A DNA stretch of 5,478 bases, taken from positions 1 to 5,478 of the forward strand of contig CALVPL010000022.1 in NCBI GenBank assembly GCA_944351315.1, read 5' to 3'. The DNA is from an uncultured Bacilli bacterium (lineage in GTDB: Bacteria > Bacillota_I > Bacilli_A > RF39 > UBA660). The notes beneath the pieces were generated by a model that ran no database searches, was not told where the DNA came from, and saw only the letters and a list, made by a program, of their open reading frames with translations. Below are positions 1-5,478 of the stretch, in pieces (position 1 is the stretch's first letter; the number at the start of each line of letters is the position of its first letter). A program made the position numbers and the translations under genes.

Positions 1-464
1 AAATAAGTAACCGTAAGTGTATAAGTATCTGTGGTACTTGCCTTTATACTTGTTCCTAATAATAATTCTGTTGTTCCACTGTTGGTAGCTGGAAATTGTT
101 TATTATTTACTAAAACGGTTCCATCACTTTTTTCTAACTTAACCACTAAATCTTTTTGATTAACAAAAGTGTTGGTTGTATTACTCCATAATAAATTAAA
201 ACATACATCTATATTATTTGGATTTTGAACAGTAAATATATATGTAACACTATCGCCTGGTATCATCGTACTACTCACTACATTACTTCCTTCACTCAAA
301 ATCAGATTTTCTAATGTATCCGTTTGGCCAGTAGATGTATTATTCTCCCTATTTCCTGTACCCTCCACTGTTGCTGTAAAATAAGAATAGGTTCCTTGAT
401 ACGTTAAACAAATCATAATCACGAAGGCAGATACTAAAACTACAAACACTTTTTTCTTATCCAT
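1..464 (-). CDS. TasA/camelysin-like exported surface protein, C-terminus cut by window edge
   Basis: The 154 codons visible start at the ATG at 464-462, and the frame is still open at base 1, so the C-terminus is missing. A GAGGG ribosome binding site (471-475) lies 6 nt before the ATG. Residues 1-5 are MDKKK, followed by a hydrophobic stretch (6-20) and then QGTYSYFTATVEGTGN (23-38). That junction resembles the GTxAYFxD-type signal peptide end of TasA, camelysin and other SipW-processed proteins. Residues 52-154 look like beta strands: LENLILSEG, IPGDSVTYIFTVQNP and TDTYTLTVTY, with the IPGDS turn typical of TasA-like domains. Cys19 is preceded by Ile-Met-Ile rather than a small residue, so it is not a lipobox. 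The gene begins 12 bp after the stop of the preceding gene and is the third gene of the lgt operon. The inferred role is a secreted fibre or surface protein. The family call rests on signal-peptide style and strand pattern only, and no SipW gene is visible in the window. Confidence 0.72.
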   Translation of the reverse strand, partial: MDKKKVFVVLVSAFVIMICLTYQGTYSYFTATVEGTGNRENNTSTGQTDTLENLILSEGSNVVSSTMIPGDSVTYIFTVQNPNNIDVCFNLLWSNTTNTFVNQKDLVVKLEKSDGTVLVNNKQFPATNSGTTELLLGTSIKASTTDTYTLTVTY

Positions 465-476
465 AGTTTTCCCTCA

Positions 477-965
477 CTATTCTATTTCTTCTAAAACAAT
501 CCTCGCTTGCAAATTTTTTCCTTGATCTAAAGGATCTAAATGTTGAATTTTTACAGTTAAAACATAATCGACATATTCTCCAGGTTCTAAAAGATCACCA
601 TCATAAATATTTGTAGTTTTCTCTGGAAAAATACCACTACTAATTTCTATCGTTTTATTTTCTTTACTAAACGAATAAGTCGCACTATCTTTAAAAGATA
701 AATCATTAAAAACTTCAATAAACTTTAATTGATAGGCTCTTTCTTCATCGGTTTCATTTTTCACTTTAATACGTAAAGAAGTTGTACTTCCTTCATGAAT
801 ATTGGATAAAAGCAAATTCCCAGCATTGCCATATTCGACAGTTAAATCTTGCTTTTTTTCATGAGCATGAGGTGAAAAGTGGTGAATATATGTATCGTAA
901 ACCAAAATCCCAACACTTAAAATCACTAACAAAACTATCCATATTTTTTTTCTTTTTTCTTTCAT
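477..965 (-). CDS. Membrane-anchored, beta-rich extracellular protein of unknown function
   Basis: This is a 162-residue protein with a basic N-terminus (MKEKRKK), one membrane helix at about residues 8-23 (IWIVLLVILSVGILVY) and a soluble domain outside the cell. There is no lipobox Cys and no clear small-residue cleavage site, so it is probably an uncleaved anchor. Just outside the membrane, residues 28-35 read HHFSPHAH, with four His in eight residues. From residue 39 on, the pattern is alternating strands: DLTVEYGN, TTSLRIKVKN, ERAYQLKFIE and LEPGEYVDYVLTVKI. This pattern can be matched strand for strand to the downstream exported protein, including an FP turn and a final YxLTVxx strand. 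A GAGGG site (970-974) precedes the ATG by 4 nt. The gene follows lgt by 11 bp and the next gene by 12 bp, so co-transcription is very likely. The product is not recognised by name. An anchor or accessory subunit for the downstream TasA-like protein is an inference. Confidence 0.8.
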   Translation of the reverse strand: MKEKRKKIWIVLLVILSVGILVYDTYIHHFSPHAHEKKQDLTVEYGNAGNLLLSNIHEGSTTSLRIKVKNETDEERAYQLKFIEVFNDLSFKDSATYSFSKENKTIEISSGIFPEKTTNIYDGDLLEPGEYVDYVLTVKIQHLDPLDQGKNLQARIVLEEIE

Positions 966-976
966 AGGTCCCTCTT

Positions 977-1789
977 TTAAAAATGTATGTTTTCATGATT
1001 CGGTTCACTATACAAATCTTCAAACTTTCCCTTGCGGGATTGGATCATCAATCCTAAAATACCTATAATAAATAAAACAAATGAAATAATTTGAGCTACT
1101 TTAAAACCACCGAGCATCAATGAATCTGTTCGCATAGACTCGATAAAAAAGCGACCAACACTATACCAAATCAAATAAACACAAGTCAATCCTCCAACTT
1201 TTAAGTATTTATAATGCCGAACACAAATCAAAACAATAAAGCCTAAAACACACCAAATAGATTCATAAAAAAAGGTTGGATGATAATAAATTCCATTGAT
1301 ATTCATTCCATTGATGATAAATTCTGGTATATGCAAATTTTCTAAAGTTAATCTTGCAACCGGACCTCCATGAGCTTCCATATTAAAGAAGTTTCCCCAC
1401 CGCCCAATTGCTTGAGCTAAAAGAATTCCTGGAACAGCCATATCCACAATTTTAAAAAGCCGAACATTATATTTATGGCAATAAACAACTATCGTGATAA
1501 ATCCAGCAATCAATCCTCCGTGAATAGCTAGTCCACCTTCCCAAATCTTAAAAATACTAATTGGATCACTAGCATATTGATTCCAATTAAAAATGACAAA
1601 ATAGGCTCGAGCTCCAATAAAACCAAAAATAATAGTCCAAAAACACAAATTAAATAAAAAATCCTGTGGGTAATTATGTTTTTTACCTTCACGCAACAAC
1701 AAACTAATGCCTACAATCACAGCAATTAAAAGTAAAACAGAATACCACATAATTTCAAAATTACCAATCTTAAACATTACTGGATTCAT
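977..1789 (-). CDS. lgt: Prolipoprotein diacylglyceryl transferase
   Basis: Lgt transfers diacylglycerol from phosphatidylglycerol to the lipobox Cys of prolipoproteins, the first step of lipoprotein maturation in the cytoplasmic membrane. The 270-residue protein is the usual size and has about seven hydrophobic segments. Signature residues are present: GGLAIHGG (85-92, with His90 matching E. coli His103), the Lgt signature GRWGNFFNMEAHG (129-141, Arg130 matching E. coli Arg143), HPTFFYES (170-177) and GRFFIESMR (212-220). The frame is open upstream to an ATG at 1822, but that would add MCYNFKEWRIR and place the start upstream of the likely promoter. The chosen ATG at 1789 has a perfect GGAGG 6 nt before it and gives the normal MNPVMFKIG N-terminus. 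In many Firmicutes lgt follows uvrBA and hprK; here an unknown gene sits between uvrA and lgt. It is the first gene of a tight operon with two surface-protein genes. Confidence 0.97.
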   Translation of the reverse strand: MNPVMFKIGNFEIMWYSVLLLIAVIVGISLLLREGKKHNYPQDFLFNLCFWTIIFGFIGARAYFVIFNWNQYASDPISIFKIWEGGLAIHGGLIAGFITIVVYCHKYNVRLFKIVDMAVPGILLAQAIGRWGNFFNMEAHGGPVARLTLENLHIPEFIINGMNINGIYYHPTFFYESIWCVLGFIVLICVRHYKYLKVGGLTCVYLIWYSVGRFFIESMRTDSLMLGGFKVAQIISFVLFIIGILGLMIQSRKGKFEDLYSEPNHENIHF

Positions 1790-1795
1790 ACGGAT

Positions 1796-1800
1796 CCTCC
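1796..1800 (-). promoter_or_regulatory. Ribosome binding site that fixes the lgt start
   Basis: On the minus strand the sequence reads GGAGG, then 6 nt, then ATG at 1789. This full Shine-Dalgarno match decides for the ATG at 1789 over the in-frame ATG at 1822, which has only A/T-rich sequence in front of it. Confidence 0.85.
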
Positions 1801-1810
1801 ATTCTTTAAA

Positions 1811-1819
1811 ATTATAACA
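1811..1819 (-). promoter_or_regulatory. Extended -10 promoter of the lgt operon
   Basis: The minus strand reads TGTTATAAT, a perfect TATAAT (1816-1811) preceded by the extended TGn element (1819-1817). No good -35 hexamer lies 16-18 bp upstream, which is tolerated by extended -10 promoters. The predicted start is near 1804, giving a leader of about 15 nt with GGAGG inside it. The promoter lies in the 47-bp gap after the preceding gene, so the lgt operon can be transcribed on its own. Its position also argues against the longer lgt start. This is based on consensus only. Confidence 0.6.
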
Positions 1820-1836
1820 CAAAAAAGAAAAATTTC

Positions 1837-2472
1837 CTATTTTTTTAATAGCAAACTTTGTTCTTCAAAAAAATTTTCTAAAACTTCATTTTGATGATTT
1901 AAAAAACTAGCCACTTCCTTTAACCTTAATTCATGACGATATAAAATAGAATCTTCTACTTTTTTAAAAAAACATTCCTGAAACATAAAGAGATTGTAAT
2001 TATCGCCAGCTCTTCTTAAAGAATTAATTTGATGAGGCTTTTCCACAACAATTCTTTCTAAAACTTCTAAATTACGAACATGAAAAATTAAATGCTTTAA
2101 TAAATCCAATTTCGTTTCATCATATTTATAATCTAAAGCATTCGCAAGTTCTAAAGAAAGAACATCAAACTTCCCCATCATTTTCTTTAAAAAAGAATTC
2201 TCTTTATCTTTTAATAACAATTTTCGAATAGATAGTCGTAACATTTGAAATCTTTTATAAGCTTCTTCTTTATGTTTAAAAGCTTTATACTTAGAAATGA
2301 GTAAAAGCGGAAACGCATCAAATAAATAGGTATAAGATTTTGCAAAATCAAAATGTTCAAATTCTTCTTCAAATAACTCTAAAACTGGAAAAAACTTTTC
2401 TTCTGCAGAAAGAGATTTTAAAAACTCTCAATCATTTTCTTTAAATTTTTGAATAAGCACATATACTTCCAT
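1837..2472 (-). pseudogene. Unknown helical protein gene interrupted by an in-frame TGA at codon 15
   Basis: Starting at the ATG at 2472, the frame reads MEVYVLIQKFKEND, then TGA (2430-2428), then EFLKSLSAEEKFFPVLELFEE and onward without another stop to TAG at 1839-1837. With the TGA read as a residue the product would be 211 aa. A GGTGAGG sequence just before 2472 is a plausible ribosome binding site. After the TGA there is no ATG, GTG or TTG until Met77 at 2244, which has no convincing ribosome binding site and would leave a 135-aa fragment starting inside a helix. The protein is rich in Lys, Glu, Leu and Phe, has no signal peptide or membrane helix, and looks alpha-helical and cytoplasmic. 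I recognise no domain. It lies between uvrA and lgt, where many Firmicutes carry hprK, but no Walker A or HPr-kinase motif is visible. A recent nonsense mutation or sequence error is the simplest reading; TGA read as Trp and a short-start gene at 2244 are alternatives. Confidence 0.6.
2428..2430 (-). other. In-frame TGA codon inside an otherwise open frame
   Basis: The plus strand reads tca at these bases, giving TGA on the minus strand, flanked in frame by ...K E N D before it and E F L K S... after it. One change (TGA to TGG) would restore Trp. No TGA serves as a stop for any gene in the window, and all other Trp codons seen are TGG. Confidence 0.85.
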
Positions 2473-2504
2473 AACCTCACCACTTTAAGTATAAAAGATC
2501 TATG

Positions 2505-2531
2505 AAAAAAAAGATAGCCTAAACTATCTTT
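2505..2531 (-). terminator. Rho-independent terminator overlapping the uvrA stop codon
   Basis: On the minus strand the sequence reads AAAGATAG, a 6-nt loop TTTAGG, then CTATCTTT running into an 8-T tract (2512-2505). The stem is 8 bp (2524-2531 with 2510-2517). The uvrA stop TAG forms the last three bases of its upstream arm. Only two pairs are G-C, so the hairpin is weak, but the T-tract is good. It would separate uvrA from the gene that starts at 2472. Confidence 0.6.
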
Positions 2532-5334
2532 CCAAATATTTTTTTAACCATTGTCCTGTATAAGATTCTTTTACTTTACTTACTGCTTCCGGAGTACCAG
2601 TTGCAACAACAGTTCCTCCACCACTACCACCATCTGGTCCTAAATCAATAATATGATCCGCAACTTTAATCACATCCAAATTATGTTCAATAACCAAAAC
2701 AGTATCGCCATTATCAACAATTCGATTCAAAATAGTTAACAATTTTTTAATATCTTCTGAATGCAATCCAGTAGTCGGTTCATCTAAAATGAATAAACTC
2801 TTTCCAGTAGGTTTCTTTTGAAGTTCTTTAGCAAGTTTCACTCTTCCGGCTTCACCACCAGACAAGGTTGGAGCACTCTGACCAAGTTCAATATAAGAAA
2901 GTCCAACATCCATTAAAATATCTACTTTTCGTTTGATTTTTGGAACATTCTCAAAAAATTCGGCTGCTTCATTTACTCGCATATGTAAAACATCACTAAT
3001 ATTTTTTCCTTTATAAGTAATAGCTAAAGTTTCTTTATTATATCTCTTTCCATGACAAACATCACAAGGAACATATACATCTGGTAAAAAGTGCATTTCA
3101 ATCTTTTTAACACCATCACCCCAGCAAGCTTCACAACGGCCACCTTTTACATTGAAAGAAAATCTTCCTTTATCATAACCATGCATTTTAGCTTCCTTAG
3201 TATTGGCAAACAAATCTCGAATATCATCAAACAAACCTATATAAGTTGCTGGATTACTACGAGGTGTTCTTCCAATCGCATCTTGACTAATCATAACAAC
3301 TTTATCAATATTCTCTAAACCTTTAACTTCCTTACATTTACCAGGAATTTCTTTTGATCGATACAAATAATTAGCCACGGTTTTATATAAAATCTCATTC
3401 ACCAATGTACTTTTTCCACTTCCAGAAACACCAGTTACACAAATAAATTTACCTAATGGAAATTTCACCGTAATTTTTTTCAAATTATTTTCTTCAGCCT
3501 TAACAACTTCCAAATATTTTCCATTTCCCTTACGACGTTTCTTAGGCACTTCAATTTTTTCTTTGCCACTTAAGTAACGCCCTGTTAAACTATTTTCATT
3601 TTTCATAACTTCTTCTGGTGTTCCAGTCGCGACAACACGTCCACCTTCAGTACCAGCACCAGGACCAATTTCTACTAAGTAATCTGCTGCTCGCATAGTA
3701 TCTTCATCATGTTCAACAACAATCAATGTATTTCCTAAATCACGCATCTCTTCTAAAGACTTAATAAGTTTTTCATTATCTTTTTGATGCAATCCAATAC
3801 TTGGCTCATCTAATACATATAAAACTCCCGATAACTTACTACCAATTTGAGTTGCTAAACGAATTCGTTGTGATTCTCCACCGGATAAAGTTCCCGCTTT
3901 ACGATGTAAAGTTAAATACTCAAGTCCAACATTCACTAAAAAAGACAACCGATTATCAATTTCAGTTAATAAAAGACGACTAATATTTTCTTGTTCATTA
4001 GTAAGTTTTAAACCTCTTAAAAAATCCCGTAAATCACGAATACTCATCATCGTCATATCATAAATATTTTTCCCTTGAATATAGATGGATAAAACACTAT
4101 CCTGAAGTCTTGTTCCATGACATACAGGACAATCCATTTCAATCATAAATCCTTCAAGCCATTCACGAACCCAAGCACTTGTCGTTTCCATATAACGACG
4201 TTCCAAATTTGGAATTACTCCCTCATAATAATCATTCGTATAACGAACATTTCCTGTTTTAGAAACATATTTAATTTCGATTGGTTCTTTAGTACCAAAT
4301 AAAATATTTTCAAATTTATCTCTTGGAATATCTTTAATAGGTATATTCATATCAATACCATATTGTTCACAGACAGCTTGAACCGTTTGATTATAAATAT
4401 TATTATCCAAATTATACGCGACTATAGCCCCTTCATTTAAGCTTTTATTTTTATCTGGAATAATTAAATCTTCACTAATTTTAAGCTTCGTACCTAATCC
4501 TTTACATTCTGGACAAGCTCCATAAGGACTATTAAAAGAAAAAAGTCTAGGCTCCAATTCTGGAATAGAAAAATTACACTTCACACAAGCATAATTTTCA
4601 CTCATCAATATTTCTTCACCACCAATGACATGAAATAAGACCTTACCACCAGCCAATTTTGTACTCGTTTCGATCGATTCAAAAATTCGACTTCGTTCAC
4701 TTTCTTTCACAACAATTCGGTCTACAACAACCTCAATATTATGTTTTTTATTTTTTTCTAAAACAAGTTCTTCTTCTAATCCATGAACTTCTCCATCAAT
4801 TCGAACTCTAGAATACCCATCTTTTCTCAAATCTTCAAAAAGATCTTTCTGAGTTCCCTTCTCTCCATGAACAACAGGAGCCAAAATCTCTAATTTAGTT
4901 CCTTCTTCAAATTCCATAATTTTATTAGTCATTTCTTCAATACTCTGACTTTTAATCGGAATATGATGATTAGGACAATAAGGAACTCCAATACGAGCAA
5001 ATAAAAGTCTCAAAAAATCATAGATTTCTGTAATAGTTCCAACTGTACTTCGAGGATTTTTATTCGTTGTTTTTTGATCAATGGAAATACTAGGACTTAA
5101 GCCTTCAATACTATCTACATCAGGCTTTTCAACATTTCCAATAAATTGTCTAGCATAAGCCGATAAACTTTCAACATATCTCCGTTGTCCTTCCGCAAAA
5201 ATAGTATCAAATGCCAAACTACTTTTTCCACTTCCAGAAACACCAGTCATTACAATCAATTTATTTTTTGGAAGTTCAATATTTATATTTTTTAAATTAT
5301 TTTCACGAGCTCCCTTAACAATAATCTTATCCAT
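2524..5334 (-). CDS. uvrA: Excinuclease ABC subunit A
   Basis: UvrA is the dimeric ATPase that finds bulky DNA lesions and loads UvrB in nucleotide excision repair. The 936-residue protein is full length for the family. Seen in order: Walker A GVSGSGKS (31-38); the first zinc module C250-x2-C253-x20-C274-x2-C277; CPVC (402-405); signature LSGGESQR (483-490); Walker B ending LDE (508-510) with His542; second Walker A GVSGSGKS (635-642); the second zinc finger C734-x2-C737-x19-C757-x2-C760, which contacts DNA; second signature LSGGEAGR (824-831); Walker B ILDEP with D851/E852; and H-loop EHNLD with His884. The second signature is normally LSGGEAQR, so Gly830 replaces Gln. The start is supported by GAGGTG 5 nt before the ATG and the usual IxVKGARxNNLKNI N-terminus. 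uvrB is not adjacent on the left and cannot be assessed on the right. The gene has its own promoter and a terminator at its stop codon. Confidence 0.98.
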   Translation of the reverse strand: MDKIIVKGARENNLKNINIELPKNKLIVMTGVSGSGKSSLAFDTIFAEGQRRYVESLSAYARQFIGNVEKPDVDSIEGLSPSISIDQKTTNKNPRSTVGTITEIYDFLRLLFARIGVPYCPNHHIPIKSQSIEEMTNKIMEFEEGTKLEILAPVVHGEKGTQKDLFEDLRKDGYSRVRIDGEVHGLEEELVLEKNKKHNIEVVVDRIVVKESERSRIFESIETSTKLAGGKVLFHVIGGEEILMSENYACVKCNFSIPELEPRLFSFNSPYGACPECKGLGTKLKISEDLIIPDKNKSLNEGAIVAYNLDNNIYNQTVQAVCEQYGIDMNIPIKDIPRDKFENILFGTKEPIEIKYVSKTGNVRYTNDYYEGVIPNLERRYMETTSAWVREWLEGFMIEMDCPVCHGTRLQDSVLSIYIQGKNIYDMTMMSIRDLRDFLRGLKLTNEQENISRLLLTEIDNRLSFLVNVGLEYLTLHRKAGTLSGGESQRIRLATQIGSKLSGVLYVLDEPSIGLHQKDNEKLIKSLEEMRDLGNTLIVVEHDEDTMRAADYLVEIGPGAGTEGGRVVATGTPEEVMKNENSLTGRYLSGKEKIEVPKKRRKGNGKYLEVVKAEENNLKKITVKFPLGKFICVTGVSGSGKSTLVNEILYKTVANYLYRSKEIPGKCKEVKGLENIDKVVMISQDAIGRTPRSNPATYIGLFDDIRDLFANTKEAKMHGYDKGRFSFNVKGGRCEACWGDGVKKIEMHFLPDVYVPCDVCHGKRYNKETLAITYKGKNISDVLHMRVNEAAEFFENVPKIKRKVDILMDVGLSYIELGQSAPTLSGGEAGRVKLAKELQKKPTGKSLFILDEPTTGLHSEDIKKLLTILNRIVDNGDTVLVIEHNLDVIKVADHIIDLGPDGGSGGGTVVATGTPEAVSKVKESYTGQWLKKYLER

Positions 5335-5377
5335 TACAACACCTCATTTAAAAGCATTAATATTCTACCACAAAAAA

Positions 5378-5415
5378 AACAAATATATGCAAAAATACTA
5401 TAGCATATATTTGTT
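5378..5415. repeat. Perfect 13-bp inverted repeat around the uvrA -10 box
   Basis: The arms AACAAATATATGC (5378-5390) and GCATATATTTGTT (5403-5415) are exact reverse complements separated by 12 bp. The centre lies in the predicted -10 box of uvrA: one arm covers the -10/-35 spacer and the other starts at the predicted transcription start. It could be an operator for a dimeric repressor. On the minus strand it is followed by six further T residues, so it could also act as a terminator for transcription coming from the right. Confidence 0.8.
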
Positions 5416-5425
5416 CGTTATTCAA
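5397..5425 (-). promoter_or_regulatory. SigmaA-type promoter of uvrA
   Basis: On the minus strand, TTGAAT (5425-5420) is followed by a 17-bp spacer and TATAGT (5402-5397), with an extended TGc directly before the -10. Spacing is ideal; the -35 matches 4 of 6 and the -10 matches 5 of 6 consensus bases. Transcription would start near G5390, giving a leader of about 56 nt. The spacer holds CGAAC-AAAT (5417-5409), one half of the Gram-positive LexA (DinR) box CGAACRNRYGTTYC; the other half is poor. Confidence 0.7.
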
Positions 5426-5437
5426 TGGGAAATTAGA

Positions 5438-5467
5438 TTGAAAAAATTAAAAAAAAAGATTTATAAT
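5438..5467 (+). promoter_or_regulatory. Divergent promoter pointing out of the right edge
   Basis: TTGAAA (5438-5443), an 18-bp A-rich spacer and a perfect TATAAT (5462-5467) on the plus strand suggest a gene transcribed rightward beyond the window. Its -35 is 12 bp from the -35 of the uvrA promoter, so the two lie back to back. The sequence here is so A/T-rich that a chance match is possible, and no coding sequence is visible before the window ends. Confidence 0.45.
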
Positions 5468-5478
5468 ATAAAAGGATA

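Noticed and set aside
405..464. Lipobox at Cys19 of the TasA-like protein
   Set aside because: The residues before Cys are Ile-Met-Ile. A small residue at -1 is required for lipoprotein processing.
782..967. Plus-strand 61-codon frame
   Set aside because: It is antisense to the anchored surface protein gene, ends in a low-complexity poly-Phe run and has no ribosome binding site.
1790..1822. Eleven extra residues at the N-terminus of Lgt from the ATG at 1822
   Set aside because: The extension overlaps the extended -10 promoter and its own ribosome binding site is missing, while GGAGG sits ideally before the ATG at 1789.
1811..1855. Possible terminator after the unknown gene (GAAATTTTTC followed by T residues)
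   Set aside because: The only stem is about 4 bp with one G-C pair, so it is not distinguishable from A/T-rich background.
2401..2410. Perfect 10-bp palindrome TTCTGCAGAA
   Set aside because: It lies inside a reading frame, has no loop and is not repeated in the window. A match this short is likely chance.
2380..2430. Selenocysteine insertion at the TGA
   Set aside because: No convincing stem-loop follows the TGA at the right distance, and codon 15 of a helical, Cys-poor protein has no redox motif around it.
3091..3318. Plus-strand 75-codon frame, and similar ones at 3801-3983 and 4117-4302
   Set aside because: All lie inside uvrA, which is fully supported by conserved motifs. They have no recognisable protein features.

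Overview
The window is AT-rich and encodes everything on the minus strand, with short intergenic gaps and GGAGG/GAGG-type ribosome binding sites. The low GC, the codon use (AAA, TTA, GAA, ATT) and a UvrA and Lgt that look like those of Firmicutes point to a low-GC Bacillota, probably an uncultivated Bacilli/Mollicutes-like lineage. The genus cannot be told from the sequence. The genetic code looks standard: all 13 Trp codons in the four intact reading frames are TGG, and CGG encodes the invariant Arg in the Lgt signature. None of the four stop codons visible is TGA (TAG x3, TAA x1).

Layout, read along the direction of transcription (right to left). (1) 5335-5478 is a divergent control region. 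It holds a good extended -10 promoter for uvrA, a back-to-back promoter pointing out of the right edge, and a perfect 13-bp inverted repeat around the uvrA -10 box. (2) uvrA (2524-5334) is full length and ends in a small hairpin/T-tract terminator that includes its own stop codon. (3) 1837-2472 is an unrecognised helical protein gene whose frame is open for 211 codons except for one in-frame TGA at codon 15. (4) An extended -10 promoter (1811-1819) drives a tight operon: lgt (977-1789), a membrane-anchored beta-rich protein (477-965), and the start of a TasA/camelysin-like exported protein (464 to beyond base 1). Gaps between these three genes are 11 and 12 bp.

Functionally there are two blocks. 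uvrA is the damage-recognition ATPase of nucleotide excision repair and has its own promoter, with a possible LexA-like half-site. The lgt operon joins the enzyme that lipidates lipoproteins to two cell-surface proteins of apparently related beta-sandwich type. Neither surface protein has a lipobox, so they are not obvious Lgt substrates. The observations most worth following are the TGA-interrupted gene, the surface-protein pair behind lgt, the operator-like palindrome, and a non-canonical residue in the second ABC signature of UvrA.
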